Source: JAKACA01 sp050744865 (lineage in GTDB: Bacteria; Actinomycetota; Acidimicrobiia; Acidimicrobiales; Bog-793). From it: DNA of 64,000 nt. Below, one piece after another: positions 24,867 to 34,242 of the stretch. Below the pieces are notes generated by a model, which was given only the letters and a program-made list of their open reading frames with translations, ran no database searches and had not been told where the DNA came from. Position 1 is the stretch's first letter; each line of letters opens with the position of its first letter. The stretch is taken from NCBI GenBank assembly GCA_050744865.1, contig JBOGHW010000059.1:1-64000 (forward strand), read 5' to 3'. The position numbers and the translations under genes are program-made.

Positions 24867-25419
24867 CGGCGCCGCGCCGGAGGCGATCAGTCGCCAGGCC
24901 GGCGACGAAGGCCTCCTGTTCGCTCGTCTCGACTGCGTCGGTGCAGTAGTTGGCTCTGACCCAGGCCACCGCCTCGGCCGCGGGAAGCCCGCCGAGCACT
25001 GACAGGCACGCCAGCGCCGTCCCGGTTCGCCCGTGGCCGCCAAGGCATCCCAACTCGACTCGTTGCCCAGCTCGAGCCCGGCCGAGCGCGCCCGTCAGCC
25101 CCACGACGGTGCCGGTGACGTCGGCGGGGACGCCGAAGTCCGGCCAGTCGAGGTGCGCGTGTGCCCACGGCGGTTGCCACGCACGATCGAGGTAGAGCCC
25201 ATAGTCGGGTGGGCGCTCACGCCTGTACGGGTCAGCATCGTCGAAGGAGGCAGCGTTGACTTCGGTCCCGTCGGGCAAGACCACGGTCGATAGATGCCGA
25301 TGCACTTCGAGCTCCTGGTGGCCGTGCGCGGGGTCAGCACACTTGGCCGGAACCGCGTTGCTGTACCAGTGCACCTGGCACTCGTTGCAGACCACTACCA
25401 GGCGTGTCTCGGTGCTCAC
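24802..25419 (-). CDS. Dual-specificity-type protein phosphatase
   Basis: A 205-residue protein with the Cx5R phosphatase loop CLGGHGRTG, where Cys is the nucleophile and Arg binds phosphate. The N-terminal part has a Cys cluster (CNECQ ... CADP) and His residues that could bind zinc. The C-terminal tail is Ser/Pro-rich and lies in the 65-base convergent overlap with the phosphotransferase gene. The start is uncertain: GTG 25419 is preferred here; GTG 25437 and TTG 25446 are in frame. Substrate may be a phosphoprotein, phosphosugar or nucleotide. Confidence 0.72.
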   Translation of the reverse strand: MSTETRLVVVCNECQVHWYSNAVPAKCADPAHGHQELEVHRHLSTVVLPDGTEVNAASFDDADPYRRERPPDYGLYLDRAWQPPWAHAHLDWPDFGVPADVTGTVVGLTGALGRARAGQRVELGCLGGHGRTGTALACLSVLGGLPAAEAVAWVRANYCTDAVETSEQEAFVAGLATDRLRRGAVTTRSSPSTPRLASPPASPGA

Positions 25420-25619
25420 TTGCCCATCGCCCGGCACGGTCGGCAATCAGGATCGCGGTCGGTGACCAGCGTCAGCTGCCGATCGCGCGAGACACCGGCA
25501 CGGGTGCCACCCATAGCTGCACATCGTACGACCCGAACACTCCGGCTAGATGACGGGGGCGGTCTGGCTCGTGTTGCTTTGGTCGGCTTCGGTTTGGTCA
25601 GCACCAAGCTCCTCGGCAC

Positions 25620-25625
25620 TAGGTT
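25620..25625 (+). promoter_or_regulatory. -10 element for the SRAP gene
   Basis: TAGGTT seven bases before ATG 25633, no Shine-Dalgarno; consistent with a leaderless mRNA. No LexA-type box was seen in the 213 bases upstream of the start. Confidence 0.4.
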
Positions 25626-25632
25626 CGGCGAC

Positions 25633-26430
25633 ATGTGCGGGCGCTTCGTAGCGAGCAGGCCGGTGGAGGACGTCGCTTCGATCTTCGAGATCGAGGACAT
25701 CGACGTGCCCGAGGAGCTTGCGCTGCCTCGCTGGAACATCGCCCCGCAGGCCGGCGTGCTCGCTGTGCGGACTCGGCTCTTGAGGCCAGACGGTTCCGAT
25801 GACGGCGCTCCGCTAGAGCCTCGCCGCGGACTGACCGACTTCCGGTGGGGACTGGTGCCCTCCTGGGCCAAACAAGCCAGCGTGGGGACTCGGTCCATCA
25901 ACGCCCGTGCCGAGACCGTGCTCGACAGGCCCGCCTTTCGCACAGCGTTGGCCAAGCGGCGCTGCATCATCCCGGCGGACGCCTTCTACGAGTGGAGGCG
26001 CAACGGTTCGCTCCGCGAGCCGTGGTGCTACACGATGTCGAGCGGCGAGATCCTCGCCTTCGCCGGCCTCTACGAGGTCTGGCGCCCGAAGGCCGCCGGC
26101 GGGCAGGACGGCGGTCCCGGTTGGCACGATGACTGGCTGCTCACCTGCACGATCATCACCACCGATGCCAACGGCGACGTGGCCCCTGTCCACGACCGGA
26201 TGCCGGTGTTCCTCGACAAGCTTGACTGGGCGGGATGGCTCGACCCGGCTCCGCTCGGATCGGACGACCTGGCTCACCTCCTGCGCCCCGCTCCGGACGG
26301 CGTCCTGCGGGCCTACCAGGTCTCGACGGCCGTCAACAGCGCCCGGCTCGATGGACCCGAGTTGGTGGAGCCGCTCGAGCCCGGTGGTGGTGTGGGCGGC
26401 GAGCAGGCCGCCCTGTTCCCCGCTGGATAG
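25633..26430 (+). CDS. SRAP domain protein (YedK/HMCES family)
   Basis: A 265-residue SOS-response-associated peptidase domain protein. The start is fixed by MCGRF: Cys2 becomes the N-terminal catalytic residue that forms a thiazolidine crosslink with abasic sites in single-stranded DNA. Other active-site residues visible are Asn90 and Glu94 in NARAE, Glu120 in DAFYEWR, and His in APVHDRMPVFL. It shields abasic sites during replication. Internal loops (RPDGSDDGAPLEPRRG, AGGQDGGPGWHDD) are longer than in E. coli YedK. Downstream is a hairpin and repeat region. Confidence 0.93.
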   Translation: MCGRFVASRPVEDVASIFEIEDIDVPEELALPRWNIAPQAGVLAVRTRLLRPDGSDDGAPLEPRRGLTDFRWGLVPSWAKQASVGTRSINARAETVLDRPAFRTALAKRRCIIPADAFYEWRRNGSLREPWCYTMSSGEILAFAGLYEVWRPKAAGGQDGGPGWHDDWLLTCTIITTDANGDVAPVHDRMPVFLDKLDWAGWLDPAPLGSDDLAHLLRPAPDGVLRAYQVSTAVNSARLDGPELVEPLEPGGGVGGEQAALFPAG

Positions 26431-26469
26431 CCATAGCGGGTGGTCGGGGCGTCGGGGGGTGCCGTCCGG

Positions 26470-26586
26470 GCGTCGGGTATCCGGCCGGCGAGGCGTCGGG
26501 GTATCCGGCGGGCGAGGCGTCGGGGTATCCGGCCGGCGAGGCGTCGGGGTATCCGGCCGGGCGAGGCGTCGGGGTATCCGGCCGGA
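26470..26586. repeat. 24-bp tandem repeat array (about 5 copies)
   Basis: Five head-to-tail copies of a GC-rich 24-bp unit containing GCGTCGGGGTATCCGGCC, starting at 26470, 26493, 26517, 26541 and 26566. Units are 23, 24, 24 and 25 bp and the last is partial, so it does not keep a reading frame. There are no spacers, so this is a minisatellite, not a CRISPR. Confidence 0.9.
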
Positions 26587-26595
26587 ATCCGGGCA

Positions 26596-26640
26596 CCCGA
26601 GGACATTTTCGCCTCCTAGGCAGGTGAAAATGTCCCCGGG
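26596..26640. terminator. Hairpin terminator between SRAP and dxs genes
   Basis: Arms 26596-26614 and 26622-26640 pair over about 19 bp with two mismatches around a 7-base loop. The arm contains GACATTTTC / GAAAATGTC. It lies between the convergent SRAP and dxs genes and between the two repeat arrays. Confidence 0.75.
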
Positions 26641-26644
26641 CTTC

Positions 26645-26775
26645 GAGCTTCCCACCTCCTGCCAGCCCGACGTCCTCCCCACCGCACGTCCTGCCAGCCC
26701 GACATCCTCCCCAGCCCCAGGTTCTGCCAACCCACGTCCTGCCAGCTCCACGTCCTGCCAACCCGACGCCCTGCC
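26645..26775. repeat. Degenerate CCTGCCA-type repeat array
   Basis: Roughly seven imperfect copies of a 16-20 bp unit resembling CACGTCCTGCCAGCCCGAC. Together with the 24-bp array it fills the 363-base gap between the SRAP and dxs genes. No convincing gene is present in this gap. Confidence 0.75.
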
Positions 26776-26793
26776 AGGTATCCCGACCGCTGG

Positions 26794-28785
26794 TCAGCCA
26801 CCCGATGAGGACAGCAGCCCCCGCCGCCGCGCCGCCGCCCTCACGGAGCCGGCGATGCCAGCCGCGTCAAGGCCGAGCCGGGTGAGGATCGCCTCCGGCT
26901 TGGCATGTTTCACGTAGGCAGTCGGCACACCGAGCACGGTGTATAACGGACCGGCGCCCGGCGTAGCACCCGAGGCTGCCACCAAGTCCGTCTGGGCACA
27001 CAAGTACGAGCCCGCCCCTCCGTGAGCAAGGCCGTCCTCGGCCGTCACGACAAGGCTCGCAGCGGCCGTCAGATCCAGCAGTCCCGGGTCGGCCGGCCGG
27101 ATCACGCGGGGATCGATCACGGTCACATCGAGACCATCGTCCTCGAGCATCGCGGCCGCCCCGAGGCACGCCCTGGCTAGCTTGCCGATGCCGACGAGGA
27201 CGATCGACGGATCTCCTTCTCGCAGGCAGCGATAGCCCATCCCGGTCCCAACCGGAGCCAGCGGGCCGGGCGAGGCCGTCTTGGGGTAACGCACGAGCGC
27301 CGGCCCACCCCACTGCAGAGCCGAGTCCAGGGCGGGCCCGACCTCTGCCGGCTCCGACGGGGCGAACACGGCGACACCGGGGATCTGCAGCGCCTGCACC
27401 ATGTCGTAGAGGCCGTGGTGGGACGGTCCGTCGTCACCGGTGATCCCGGCACGGTCGGCGGCCACCACGACGGGAAGCCTGTGCAAGCCGACGTCGAGGT
27501 TCCACTGGTCGAAAGCCCGTGACACGAACGTCGAGTAGATGGCTGCGACGGGGCGCAACCCTTGCATCGCCATTCCTGCCGCCGCCGTCAAAGCATGCTG
27601 CTCGGCGATCCCGACATCAAAGAAGCGCTCTGGAAAGTGATCCTCGAACGACAACAACCCCAACGGCCCGGGCATGGCAGCGGTAATGGCGACGATGCGC
27701 TCGTCGGCCTCCGCGGCCGCCAGCAACGACTTGGAGAAGGCATCGGTATAGCTGTCGCCAACGGGCGACGGCGGAGCCACTCCGCCGGCGTCGTCGGTCA
27801 GAGCCCCGACCCGCGGAAGAGAGACGGCCTGGTGCGTCTCGGACTCGTTCGGGGTGGGTGGCGTGACCTTGTAGTCGTGGAGCTTCTGGATCTCGTCCGC
27901 CTCGGCGGGTCCGTAGCCTTTGCCCTTCTTAGTCAGCACGTGCAACACGATGGGGCCGTGCCAGGCCGACGCCCGCCGCATCGCCTGCTCGAGCGCCCCG
28001 ATGTCGTGGCCGTCGAGCGGGCCGGTGTAGCGCACCCCGAGCGACTCGAAGAACACGTGCGGCTCGACTACCTCACGCAGGGCCGAGGTGACACCGTGGA
28101 TCGATGCGTAGGCGACCGAGCTGACCGAGGCCGGCAGGTCCCGGAGAACGTGACGCAGCCGTTCGCGTACCTGCACGTACCGAGGGTCGAGACGAAGGTG
28201 AGTCAGGGAGTGCGACAGCCGCGAGATCGTTGGGGCGTAACTGCGACCGTTGTCGTTGAGGACGATAAGCACCCGCGAACCCGAGTGGCCGAGATTGTTG
28301 AGAGCCTCGTAGGCCAAGCCACCGGTGAGTGCGCCGTCACCGACGACAGCCACGACCCGGCGATCGCCGGCCTCGGGGTGAGCGGCCGCCTCTAGGCGCA
28401 TGGCGGAGGCAATGCCATGTGCGTACGACATGGCGGTCGAAGCATGCGAGTTCTCGATCACGTCGTGGCTCGACTCGGCACGGTTCGGGTAGCCGCTCAA
28501 GCCGCCTTCCCGCTTCAACTTCTGAAAGCCGCTCTGCCGTCCCGTCAGCAGTTTGTGCGTGTAGGCCTGGTGGCCTGTGTCGAACAGCAGGACGTCGCGA
28601 GGCGAATCGAAGACCCGGTGCAGGGCTATCGTCAGCTCGACGGCTCCGAGATTCGAACCAAGGTGGCCGCCGTTGCGAATGACGGCCTCGATGAGGAAGT
28701 CACGGACCTCGGCGGCCAGAACGTCGCACTCGGCCAGCGAGAGCGCCTTCACGTCGCCAGGGCTATGGATACGGTCGAGGATCAT
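26794..28785 (-). CDS. dxs: 1-deoxy-D-xylulose-5-phosphate synthase
   Basis: A 663-residue thiamin-diphosphate enzyme that condenses pyruvate and glyceraldehyde-3-phosphate, the first step of the MEP isoprenoid pathway. The ThDP/metal motif starts at GDGALTGG and includes NDN (VLIVLNDN). The transketolase-like middle domain has DGPSHHG and AEQHALTAAAGMA, and the C-terminal transketolase domain ends LGLDAAGIAGSVRAAARR. Length is normal. The start ATG 28785 gives MILDRIHSPGDVKALS, the usual N-terminus; GTG 28797 would add four residues. No other MEP gene is in the window. Confidence 0.96.
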   Translation of the reverse strand: MILDRIHSPGDVKALSLAECDVLAAEVRDFLIEAVIRNGGHLGSNLGAVELTIALHRVFDSPRDVLLFDTGHQAYTHKLLTGRQSGFQKLKREGGLSGYPNRAESSHDVIENSHASTAMSYAHGIASAMRLEAAAHPEAGDRRVVAVVGDGALTGGLAYEALNNLGHSGSRVLIVLNDNGRSYAPTISRLSHSLTHLRLDPRYVQVRERLRHVLRDLPASVSSVAYASIHGVTSALREVVEPHVFFESLGVRYTGPLDGHDIGALEQAMRRASAWHGPIVLHVLTKKGKGYGPAEADEIQKLHDYKVTPPTPNESETHQAVSLPRVGALTDDAGGVAPPSPVGDSYTDAFSKSLLAAAEADERIVAITAAMPGPLGLLSFEDHFPERFFDVGIAEQHALTAAAGMAMQGLRPVAAIYSTFVSRAFDQWNLDVGLHRLPVVVAADRAGITGDDGPSHHGLYDMVQALQIPGVAVFAPSEPAEVGPALDSALQWGGPALVRYPKTASPGPLAPVGTGMGYRCLREGDPSIVLVGIGKLARACLGAAAMLEDDGLDVTVIDPRVIRPADPGLLDLTAAASLVVTAEDGLAHGGAGSYLCAQTDLVAASGATPGAGPLYTVLGVPTAYVKHAKPEAILTRLGLDAAGIAGSVRAAARRRGLLSSSGG

Positions 28786-28880
28786 GGGGTCTTTCACGGT
28801 CGCGTCACCAAGGGCCGGTGATGGCAGTCGGTGCAGCTGACGAGGTTACTCCGGCGGAGCCGCTGGCTCTGGGCAGCAGG

Positions 28881-29798
28881 TCAGCTCGGCCTCCGTCCCA
28901 TCCTGCCTGCGAAGGCATCTCGGGTCCCTGCGAGGTATGCCCTTCCTGCACGGAGCGACCCGGACTTGAGCAACCGGCCGGCGTTGTAGGCGCCCCATAT
29001 GCCGAGCACGCCAATCGCCCGAGTCGTGCGCAAGCGACGCTCTGCTGTCCCTAGCGCCCACCGCAGGGGGTTGCGGGCGAGGTAGTACGCCGAGGTCTCG
29101 GTGAGCCCTGTGCTGCCCCGTTTGCCGGCCGACACCGAGACGGCGTGATGGCACAAAACCTCTGCCAGGTACCAGCACTGCCAGCCTTTGGCCCTGGCTC
29201 TGAAGCACCAGTCGGCGTCCTCGTAGTAAAGGAAGAAGTCCGTCCGGTACTTGCCCACGTCCTGCCAGGCTCGTGCCGAGATCAGGGCGCAGCACCCGGG
29301 GACGTATTGCGTGGGACCGGTCGGCGGCAGGTTTCCGGCGTTGTTGTGCAGGCCGGGATGGGTCGTGAAGGCGAAGTGCCTGCTCTGCTTGCCGCCGGCG
29401 TACCAGACCCGCCACGGCTTGTCGGCGAACACAACCGCCGGTCCGATCACGGCCGCGCGCTCGTGTCGGGAAGCCTCTAGAAGGCACCGCTCCAGGCAGT
29501 CTGGCGTAACTGTGGCGTCGTTGTTTACGAGCAGCACCCACTCGGCCCCGGCCGCCAGCGCCGCATCCACTCCTTGGTTCGCCGCCTCGGAAAAGCCGAG
29601 GTTGTCGTCTATCGCCAGCACCACTCCGCTCGGCCCGAGCTGGTCTGAGAGCCGGACGACGTCGTCTGCCCCCCACTCCTGCACCACGCAAACCAAGGTG
29701 TCGACCGCCGGCTGCATCGCTCCCAGGCTCGAGATCGCCTGCAAGGTGATCTCCGGCTCTCGCCACGCGACCACGACCGCGGCGGTTGCTGGGAGCAC
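28881..29798 (-). CDS. GT2 family glycosyltransferase
   Basis: A 305-residue GT-A glycosyltransferase of the rhamnosyl/galactofuranosyl-transferase type. The metal and nucleotide site is VLLVNNDATVTPD, and a second acidic motif is FLYYEDADWCFRARAKG, containing the likely catalytic Asp. It transfers a sugar to a cell-wall or polysaccharide acceptor. Upstream in-frame sequence overlaps the divergent ald gene, so the start is set at GTG 29798, which gives VLPATAAVVVAWREP and the first beta strand. The gene stands alone between dxs and ald. Confidence 0.87.
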   Translation of the reverse strand: MLPATAAVVVAWREPEITLQAISSLGAMQPAVDTLVCVVQEWGADDVVRLSDQLGPSGVVLAIDDNLGFSEAANQGVDAALAAGAEWVLLVNNDATVTPDCLERCLLEASRHERAAVIGPAVVFADKPWRVWYAGGKQSRHFAFTTHPGLHNNAGNLPPTGPTQYVPGCCALISARAWQDVGKYRTDFFLYYEDADWCFRARAKGWQCWYLAEVLCHHAVSVSAGKRGSTGLTETSAYYLARNPLRWALGTAERRLRTTRAIGVLGIWGAYNAGRLLKSGSLRAGRAYLAGTRDAFAGRMGRRPS

Positions 29799-29958
29799 CC
29801 GGCGGACCCTATATGTACGCCGACAGGTCGGCAAACACCCGGCTCGGCCGGCAACCAGGGCGGGCGCCCTGCTGCTCCGGCGGCTCGCATAGAGTGCGGT
29901 CCGAGGGCGTTGCAGTGCGCTGGCGCAACAGACCCGAGGCGACGAGGAGGACGTGAGG

Positions 29959-31068
29959 ATGATCATCGGAATTCCGACCGAGATAAAAAAGGACGAGAAC
30001 CGGGTCGCGATGACACCTGACGGCGTCCGCGGCCTCTCGTCGCTCGGCCACACGGTCCTGGTGCAGAGCGAAAGCGGTGTCGGCTCCGACTTCGCCGACG
30101 CTGACTTCGCGGCCGCTGGCGCCAAGATGGTCTCGGCCGAAGAGGCTTGGGAGGCAGAGCTCGTCTGCAAGGTCAAGGAGCCGCAAGAGTCGGAGTTCAA
30201 ATACCTTCGCGAAGACCTCGTCCTGTTCACGTACCTGCACCTGGCCGCCTACCCGGGTGTCGCCAAGGCGCTCTTCGACTCCAAGACGACAGGGATCGCC
30301 TACGAGACCGTGCAGACCCCGAACGGGGATCTGCCTTTGCTCGCCCCGATGAGCGAAGTTGCAGGCCGGATCGCCACTCAGGTCGGTGCCACCTTGCTGG
30401 AGCGACGCAACGGCGGCCGCGGCATCCTCCTCGGCGGCGTCCCCGGTGTGCGGGCGGCTCGGGTAGTCGTAATCGGCGCAGGCCACGTCGGCTGGAACTC
30501 GGCCTGGATCGCAGCCGGCATGGAGGCGGAGGTCCTGTTGCTGGACAAGAACATCGACCGCCTGCGGTGGGTGGACCAGATCCACAAGGGCAGGATCATG
30601 ACCCTGTCCTCCAACCGCGGTTCGATCGAGCGGGCGATACAGGAAGCCGACCTCCTCATCGGCGCCGTCCTCGTCGCCGGCGGCCGTGCACCCCTCGTGG
30701 TGAGCGACGACATGGTAGCCAACATGCGGCCAGGCGCCGTGATCGTCGACGTCGCCGTCGACCAGGGTGGCTGCATAGAGACAACCCACGAGACCTCGCA
30801 CACGGACCCCACCTACTTCGTCCACGGCGTCCTGCACTACGCCGTGGGCAACATGCCGGCCGCCGTGCCCCATACGTCGACCTACGCCCTCACGAACGCC
30901 ACCTTCCCGTACGTGCTCGCACTGGCCGAGCAGGGCGTCGCAGGTGCAGTCGAGGCAGATGCCGTCTTCCGCGGAGGGGTCAACACCGTCAACGGCTCGT
31001 GCACCAACCAGGCTGTGGCCGACGCGCTCGGCATCGAGGCCGCCGACCCCCTCGGGCTGCTCGCCTGA
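29959..31068 (+). CDS. ald: Alanine dehydrogenase
   Basis: A 369-residue NAD-dependent enzyme interconverting L-alanine and pyruvate plus ammonia. It starts MIIGIPTEIKKDENRVAMTP, the family N-terminus; the NAD-binding loop is VVVIGAGHVGWNSAWIAAG and the catalytic region includes LFTYLHLAAYP with the conserved His. The C-terminus SCTNQAVADALG is typical. Start ATG 29959 is eight bases after GAGGAGG, better spaced than the GTG at 29953. Likely role: alanine catabolism or redox balance. Confidence 0.96.
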   Translation: MIIGIPTEIKKDENRVAMTPDGVRGLSSLGHTVLVQSESGVGSDFADADFAAAGAKMVSAEEAWEAELVCKVKEPQESEFKYLREDLVLFTYLHLAAYPGVAKALFDSKTTGIAYETVQTPNGDLPLLAPMSEVAGRIATQVGATLLERRNGGRGILLGGVPGVRAARVVVIGAGHVGWNSAWIAAGMEAEVLLLDKNIDRLRWVDQIHKGRIMTLSSNRGSIERAIQEADLLIGAVLVAGGRAPLVVSDDMVANMRPGAVIVDVAVDQGGCIETTHETSHTDPTYFVHGVLHYAVGNMPAAVPHTSTYALTNATFPYVLALAEQGVAGAVEADAVFRGGVNTVNGSCTNQAVADALGIEAADPLGLLA

Positions 31069-31119
31069 GCGCAGGGGTCCTGCACGGCCCGGCACACCCC
31101 CGCAGCCAATCCAGCGGTC

Positions 31120-32523
31120 TCAAATCCGGTACCAGTCCGGGCCGATCGGCTTGACCAGACCCAGCTCCTCCAGGTGGTCGAGGCAGAGAGCCACAGCTCC
31201 GAGGCCGAGGCTGGTGGCCTGGCAGACGAGCTCGACGGGTGTCGGCGTGTGCTCAACGGCCGCCAGCACGCTGCGCTCGTGAGGGCTGCACCGAGCCAGT
31301 AGGGCCTTGCGGGACTCGGCACGCGCTTGGCTCGGGCTCGCCCTCCTCCCCGCATACGAGGCATCGCCATCGCCTCGCTCGCCGAGCCGGCTGCCTTCGC
31401 CTCCCTCGCCGGCCCGGCTGCCCTCGCGACCTTGGCTGCCGGAGCCGCACACAACCCGCCCGGCGGTCTGTCCGCCAGCCATCTCGCGGGTCCGCTCGAC
31501 GTCGAGGGCAACGAGCACGTCGTGGACGTCGAGAACAGCCCCTTTGCCTGCCTGGATGATGGCGTTGGTGCCTTCGGACTGCGGGCTCCGGATCGATCCG
31601 GGAACCGCCAGCACGGGCACTCCGATGGCGTCGGCGGCGTTCACGGTGTGCATGGCCCCGCCCTGGCGCGTGGACTCAACCACCACGAGCACAAGGCACA
31701 GGGCCGCTATCAGCCGGTTGCGCAAGGGGAAGCGCCATGGTTCCGGGGCCGCACCGGGCGGGGCGTCCGACATCAAACCGCCAGCGGCTACAACCTCGGA
31801 CCAGAGCTTGGCGTTGTCCCGCGGGTAGACGAAGTCCACGCCGCCGCCCACGACCGCCAACGGGCCGTGGGTACGAGGGCCAGGCGCCAACACCCCCCAG
31901 TGTGCTGCCGCGTCGATGCCTCTCGCCAAGCCGGACACGACCACTCCGCCGCCGGCGGCAACCTCTCGGGCGAGCTCGGAGGCCATCGAGGACCCGTACG
32001 GAGTTGCCTTCCGCGTACCGACGATCCCCACACAAGGGGCGTCAGCGTCGGCCAGAGACCCCTTGAAGTAAAGGACCTCTGGGGCAGTCTGGGCGCGCAG
32101 CAACCGGCGGGGATAGCCGTTGTCGCCGCGGCGGACGGCACCGATCCCGGCAGCCGTCAATGCCTGCAACGAGGCCGCCGGGTCGGCCTGACGAGCTTCG
32201 CCCGCCCAGGCTCTGAGCGTCGCCAGCACTCGGCCGCGGCGCTCCGAGGCCTCAGCCTCGGAACCCGAGCTGCCCCAGACGACCTCCGGTGGCAGGGCGG
32301 AGGGATCCCTGTCGCCTGCCTGCCGCCCGGGCCTGCGACCGAAGCTCGGGAGGTCGAGCAGCGGTCCGGCCAGCGAGTAGGAGCCTGCCAGCAGGTCGCG
32401 GTAGACGTCGGCAGCGACCCGATCGCGCAGGAGCCGGCTAAGGCGCACCGGGGTCATCTCGTCGAGCGAAGCCAGCAAGACGGCATAGGCGATGTCCGGG
32501 ACGTCAGGATCGAAGCGGTTCAT
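31120..32523 (-). CDS. dprA: DNA processing protein DprA
   Basis: A 467-residue DprA/Smf protein that loads RecA on incoming single-stranded DNA. The Rossmann-like DNA-binding core has VGIVGTRKATPYG, VVSGLARGIDAAAH and the later GGAMHTVNAADAIG. The C-terminal winged-helix-like domain is TPTPVELVCQATSLGLG onwards. Between them is an unusual Gly/Glu/Ser/Arg-rich low-complexity linker of about 45 residues. Start ATG 32523 overlaps the comM stop (ATGA), so the two are coupled, as in other actinobacteria. Confidence 0.95.
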   Translation of the reverse strand: MNRFDPDVPDIAYAVLLASLDEMTPVRLSRLLRDRVAADVYRDLLAGSYSLAGPLLDLPSFGRRPGRQAGDRDPSALPPEVVWGSSGSEAEASERRGRVLATLRAWAGEARQADPAASLQALTAAGIGAVRRGDNGYPRRLLRAQTAPEVLYFKGSLADADAPCVGIVGTRKATPYGSSMASELAREVAAGGGVVVSGLARGIDAAAHWGVLAPGPRTHGPLAVVGGGVDFVYPRDNAKLWSEVVAAGGLMSDAPPGAAPEPWRFPLRNRLIAALCLVLVVVESTRQGGAMHTVNAADAIGVPVLAVPGSIRSPQSEGTNAIIQAGKGAVLDVHDVLVALDVERTREMAGGQTAGRVVCGSGSQGREGSRAGEGGEGSRLGERGDGDASYAGRRASPSQARAESRKALLARCSPHERSVLAAVEHTPTPVELVCQATSLGLGAVALCLDHLEELGLVKPIGPDWYRI

Positions 32524-34085
32524 GCCGCACACCCCCTCGTGCCGAGAACGCCACGGCGTCCGGCACGAAGCTCGAGCGCAGCGGCAGCCGCTTCGGCCGT
32601 TACCGGGCCGTCGCACCCGCTCAGGTCAGACAGGGTCCTGGCGACTCGCCGCACGCGGTCGAGGCCACGGGCGGTGATCTCGCTGCGCTCGAGCCTGCGC
32701 AGGAGCAGGCTCTTGGCATCAGGCTGCAACGGGGCGATCTCCTCCAGCCGGTCGGCGGGAATGGCGGCATTGCACTTCACCCCGCGGGCCGACGCCAGGC
32801 TCCTCGCCGCGGCGACACGACCCGCCACTGTCTCGCTGCTCTCGCCGGTTCCGATGCCGAACAGCTCCTTGGTGCTGAGCCGGCTGACTGGCACATGCAG
32901 ATCGAAGCGATCCAACAGCGGCCCGGACAACCGCCTTTTGTACCTGTCGATCTGGGCGGACGAGCACAGGCAGGGCGCATTCCCGCCGCCGTCCCCGCAC
33001 GGGCAGGGATTCATGGCACCGACGAACAAGAACCTCGCGGGCAGCTCGACGGTGGCCCGCGCCCTGGCGACGCGGACGACGCCTTCCTCCAGCGGTTGTC
33101 GCAAGCAGTCGAGGACCGAGCCGGCGAACTCGGGCAACTCGTCGAGGAAGAGCACGCCGTTCGTCGCCAGGCTCACCTCGCCCGGCCGCAGCCAGGCCGA
33201 ACCGCCGCCCAGGAGAGCGACGGCCGACGCCGTGTGATGAGGAGCCCGAAACGGTGCCTCCCCCGCCAATACCCTGCCTGGCAACGGCAGACCTGCAGCG
33301 GAGTAGATGCGGCAAGTCTCGATGATCGACTCCCGGTCGAGAGGCGGAAGGATCCCCGCCAGGCGCTCGACCAGCATTGTCTTTCCCGAGCCAGGCGGGC
33401 CAGAGAGGAGAAGGTGATGCCCTCCGGCGGCGGCCACCTCCAGCGCCCGCCGGCCGACTACCTGGCCACGAACGGAGGCGAGATCGAGGCTCGCCCGCCG
33501 CCGGTCGGTGTCCCCACCCCCCAGGTCACGCACGGTGCGGACCCCGGAGACGCCGGCGCCGCTTTCGTAACTTGGCCACGGCGCATGGCCCCGCAGGGCG
33601 TCGACCATCTCGCGCAACGTCCGGGCAGTGCGCACGGCGGGCCCGCCGACGAGGAGGGCCTCTTCGACGCTCTCCCAGGGAACGCCAACCACGGCTGTGC
33701 CTACGACGGACACGATGGGCAGTATCCCGGGCACTGGCCGAATGGCCCCGTCCAGGCCCAGCTCCCCGACGAAGCCGTGGTCTCGGACGGCCTCCGGGTC
33801 CAAGTCGGCCGTGGCCACGAGGACGCCGACAGCTATGGGTAGATCGAGCCCCGCACCGGCCTTGCGCACGCCCGACGGGGCAAGGTTGACGGTGACCTTC
33901 CTCATGGGCCAGGTGAGCCCGCTCGACATGAGGGCGGCCCTTACCCTGTCGCGGGCCTCGCGGCAAGCGGTGTCCGGCAGCCCGACGATGGTAAAGCCGG
34001 GGAGGCCGTTGCTGACATGCACTTCCACGACGATGCTGCGGCCTTCCGCACCATGCAGAGTGGCTGAAGGAATGGCGGCGATCAC
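32520..34085 (-). CDS. comM: ComM/YifB family Mg-chelatase-like AAA+ ATPase
   Basis: A 521-residue hexameric AAA+ helicase. The N-terminal Lon-S5-like domain reads VEVHVSNGLPGFTIVGLPD; the Walker A motif is SGPPGSGKT (about 228-236), Walker B region is GVLFLDELPEF, and a C-terminal Mg_chelatase_C domain ends in LRAGRRG. ComM drives branch migration during natural transformation. A Cys-rich AMNPCPCGDGGGNAPCLC insert is a normal family feature. GTG 34085 follows GGAGGGAG five to six bases away. Confidence 0.95.
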   Translation of the reverse strand: MIAAIPSATLHGAEGRSIVVEVHVSNGLPGFTIVGLPDTACREARDRVRAALMSSGLTWPMRKVTVNLAPSGVRKAGAGLDLPIAVGVLVATADLDPEAVRDHGFVGELGLDGAIRPVPGILPIVSVVGTAVVGVPWESVEEALLVGGPAVRTARTLREMVDALRGHAPWPSYESGAGVSGVRTVRDLGGGDTDRRRASLDLASVRGQVVGRRALEVAAAGGHHLLLSGPPGSGKTMLVERLAGILPPLDRESIIETCRIYSAAGLPLPGRVLAGEAPFRAPHHTASAVALLGGGSAWLRPGEVSLATNGVLFLDELPEFAGSVLDCLRQPLEEGVVRVARARATVELPARFLFVGAMNPCPCGDGGGNAPCLCSSAQIDRYKRRLSGPLLDRFDLHVPVSRLSTKELFGIGTGESSETVAGRVAAARSLASARGVKCNAAIPADRLEEIAPLQPDAKSLLLRRLERSEITARGLDRVRRVARTLSDLSGCDGPVTAEAAAAALELRAGRRGVLGTRGCAA

Positions 34086-34242
34086 GGACGACTCCCTCCG
34101 GTCCGGCTGGTTGTCTTGGAGGGCTGGCCGGCGGCGCCTCTACAGCGCTCCGCTCCTTGGCCGCTCGATCTACCTACAACCGTATTCAAGCGGTGTAACA
34201 CTCAAAGCCCGCCTCTTGGCCGCGGGCAATAATCACGGGGCT

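Noticed and set aside
26470..26586. CRISPR-like repeats
   Set aside because: Units are contiguous with no spacers and no cas genes are nearby.
26616..26801. Minus-strand ORF with repeated GWQDV-type peptide
   Set aside because: It is the translation of the noncoding repeat array; unit length is irregular and there is no ribosome binding site.
28645..28665. GGTTCGAAT-like sequence resembling a tRNA T-loop (minus strand)
   Set aside because: It lies within dxs where it encodes conserved residues, and no cloverleaf forms around it.
31327..33237. 636-codon plus-strand ORF antisense to dprA and comM
   Set aside because: It is a shadow of two well-identified genes; its translation has no domain and is Arg/His/Gly-rich as expected for antisense high-GC sequence.
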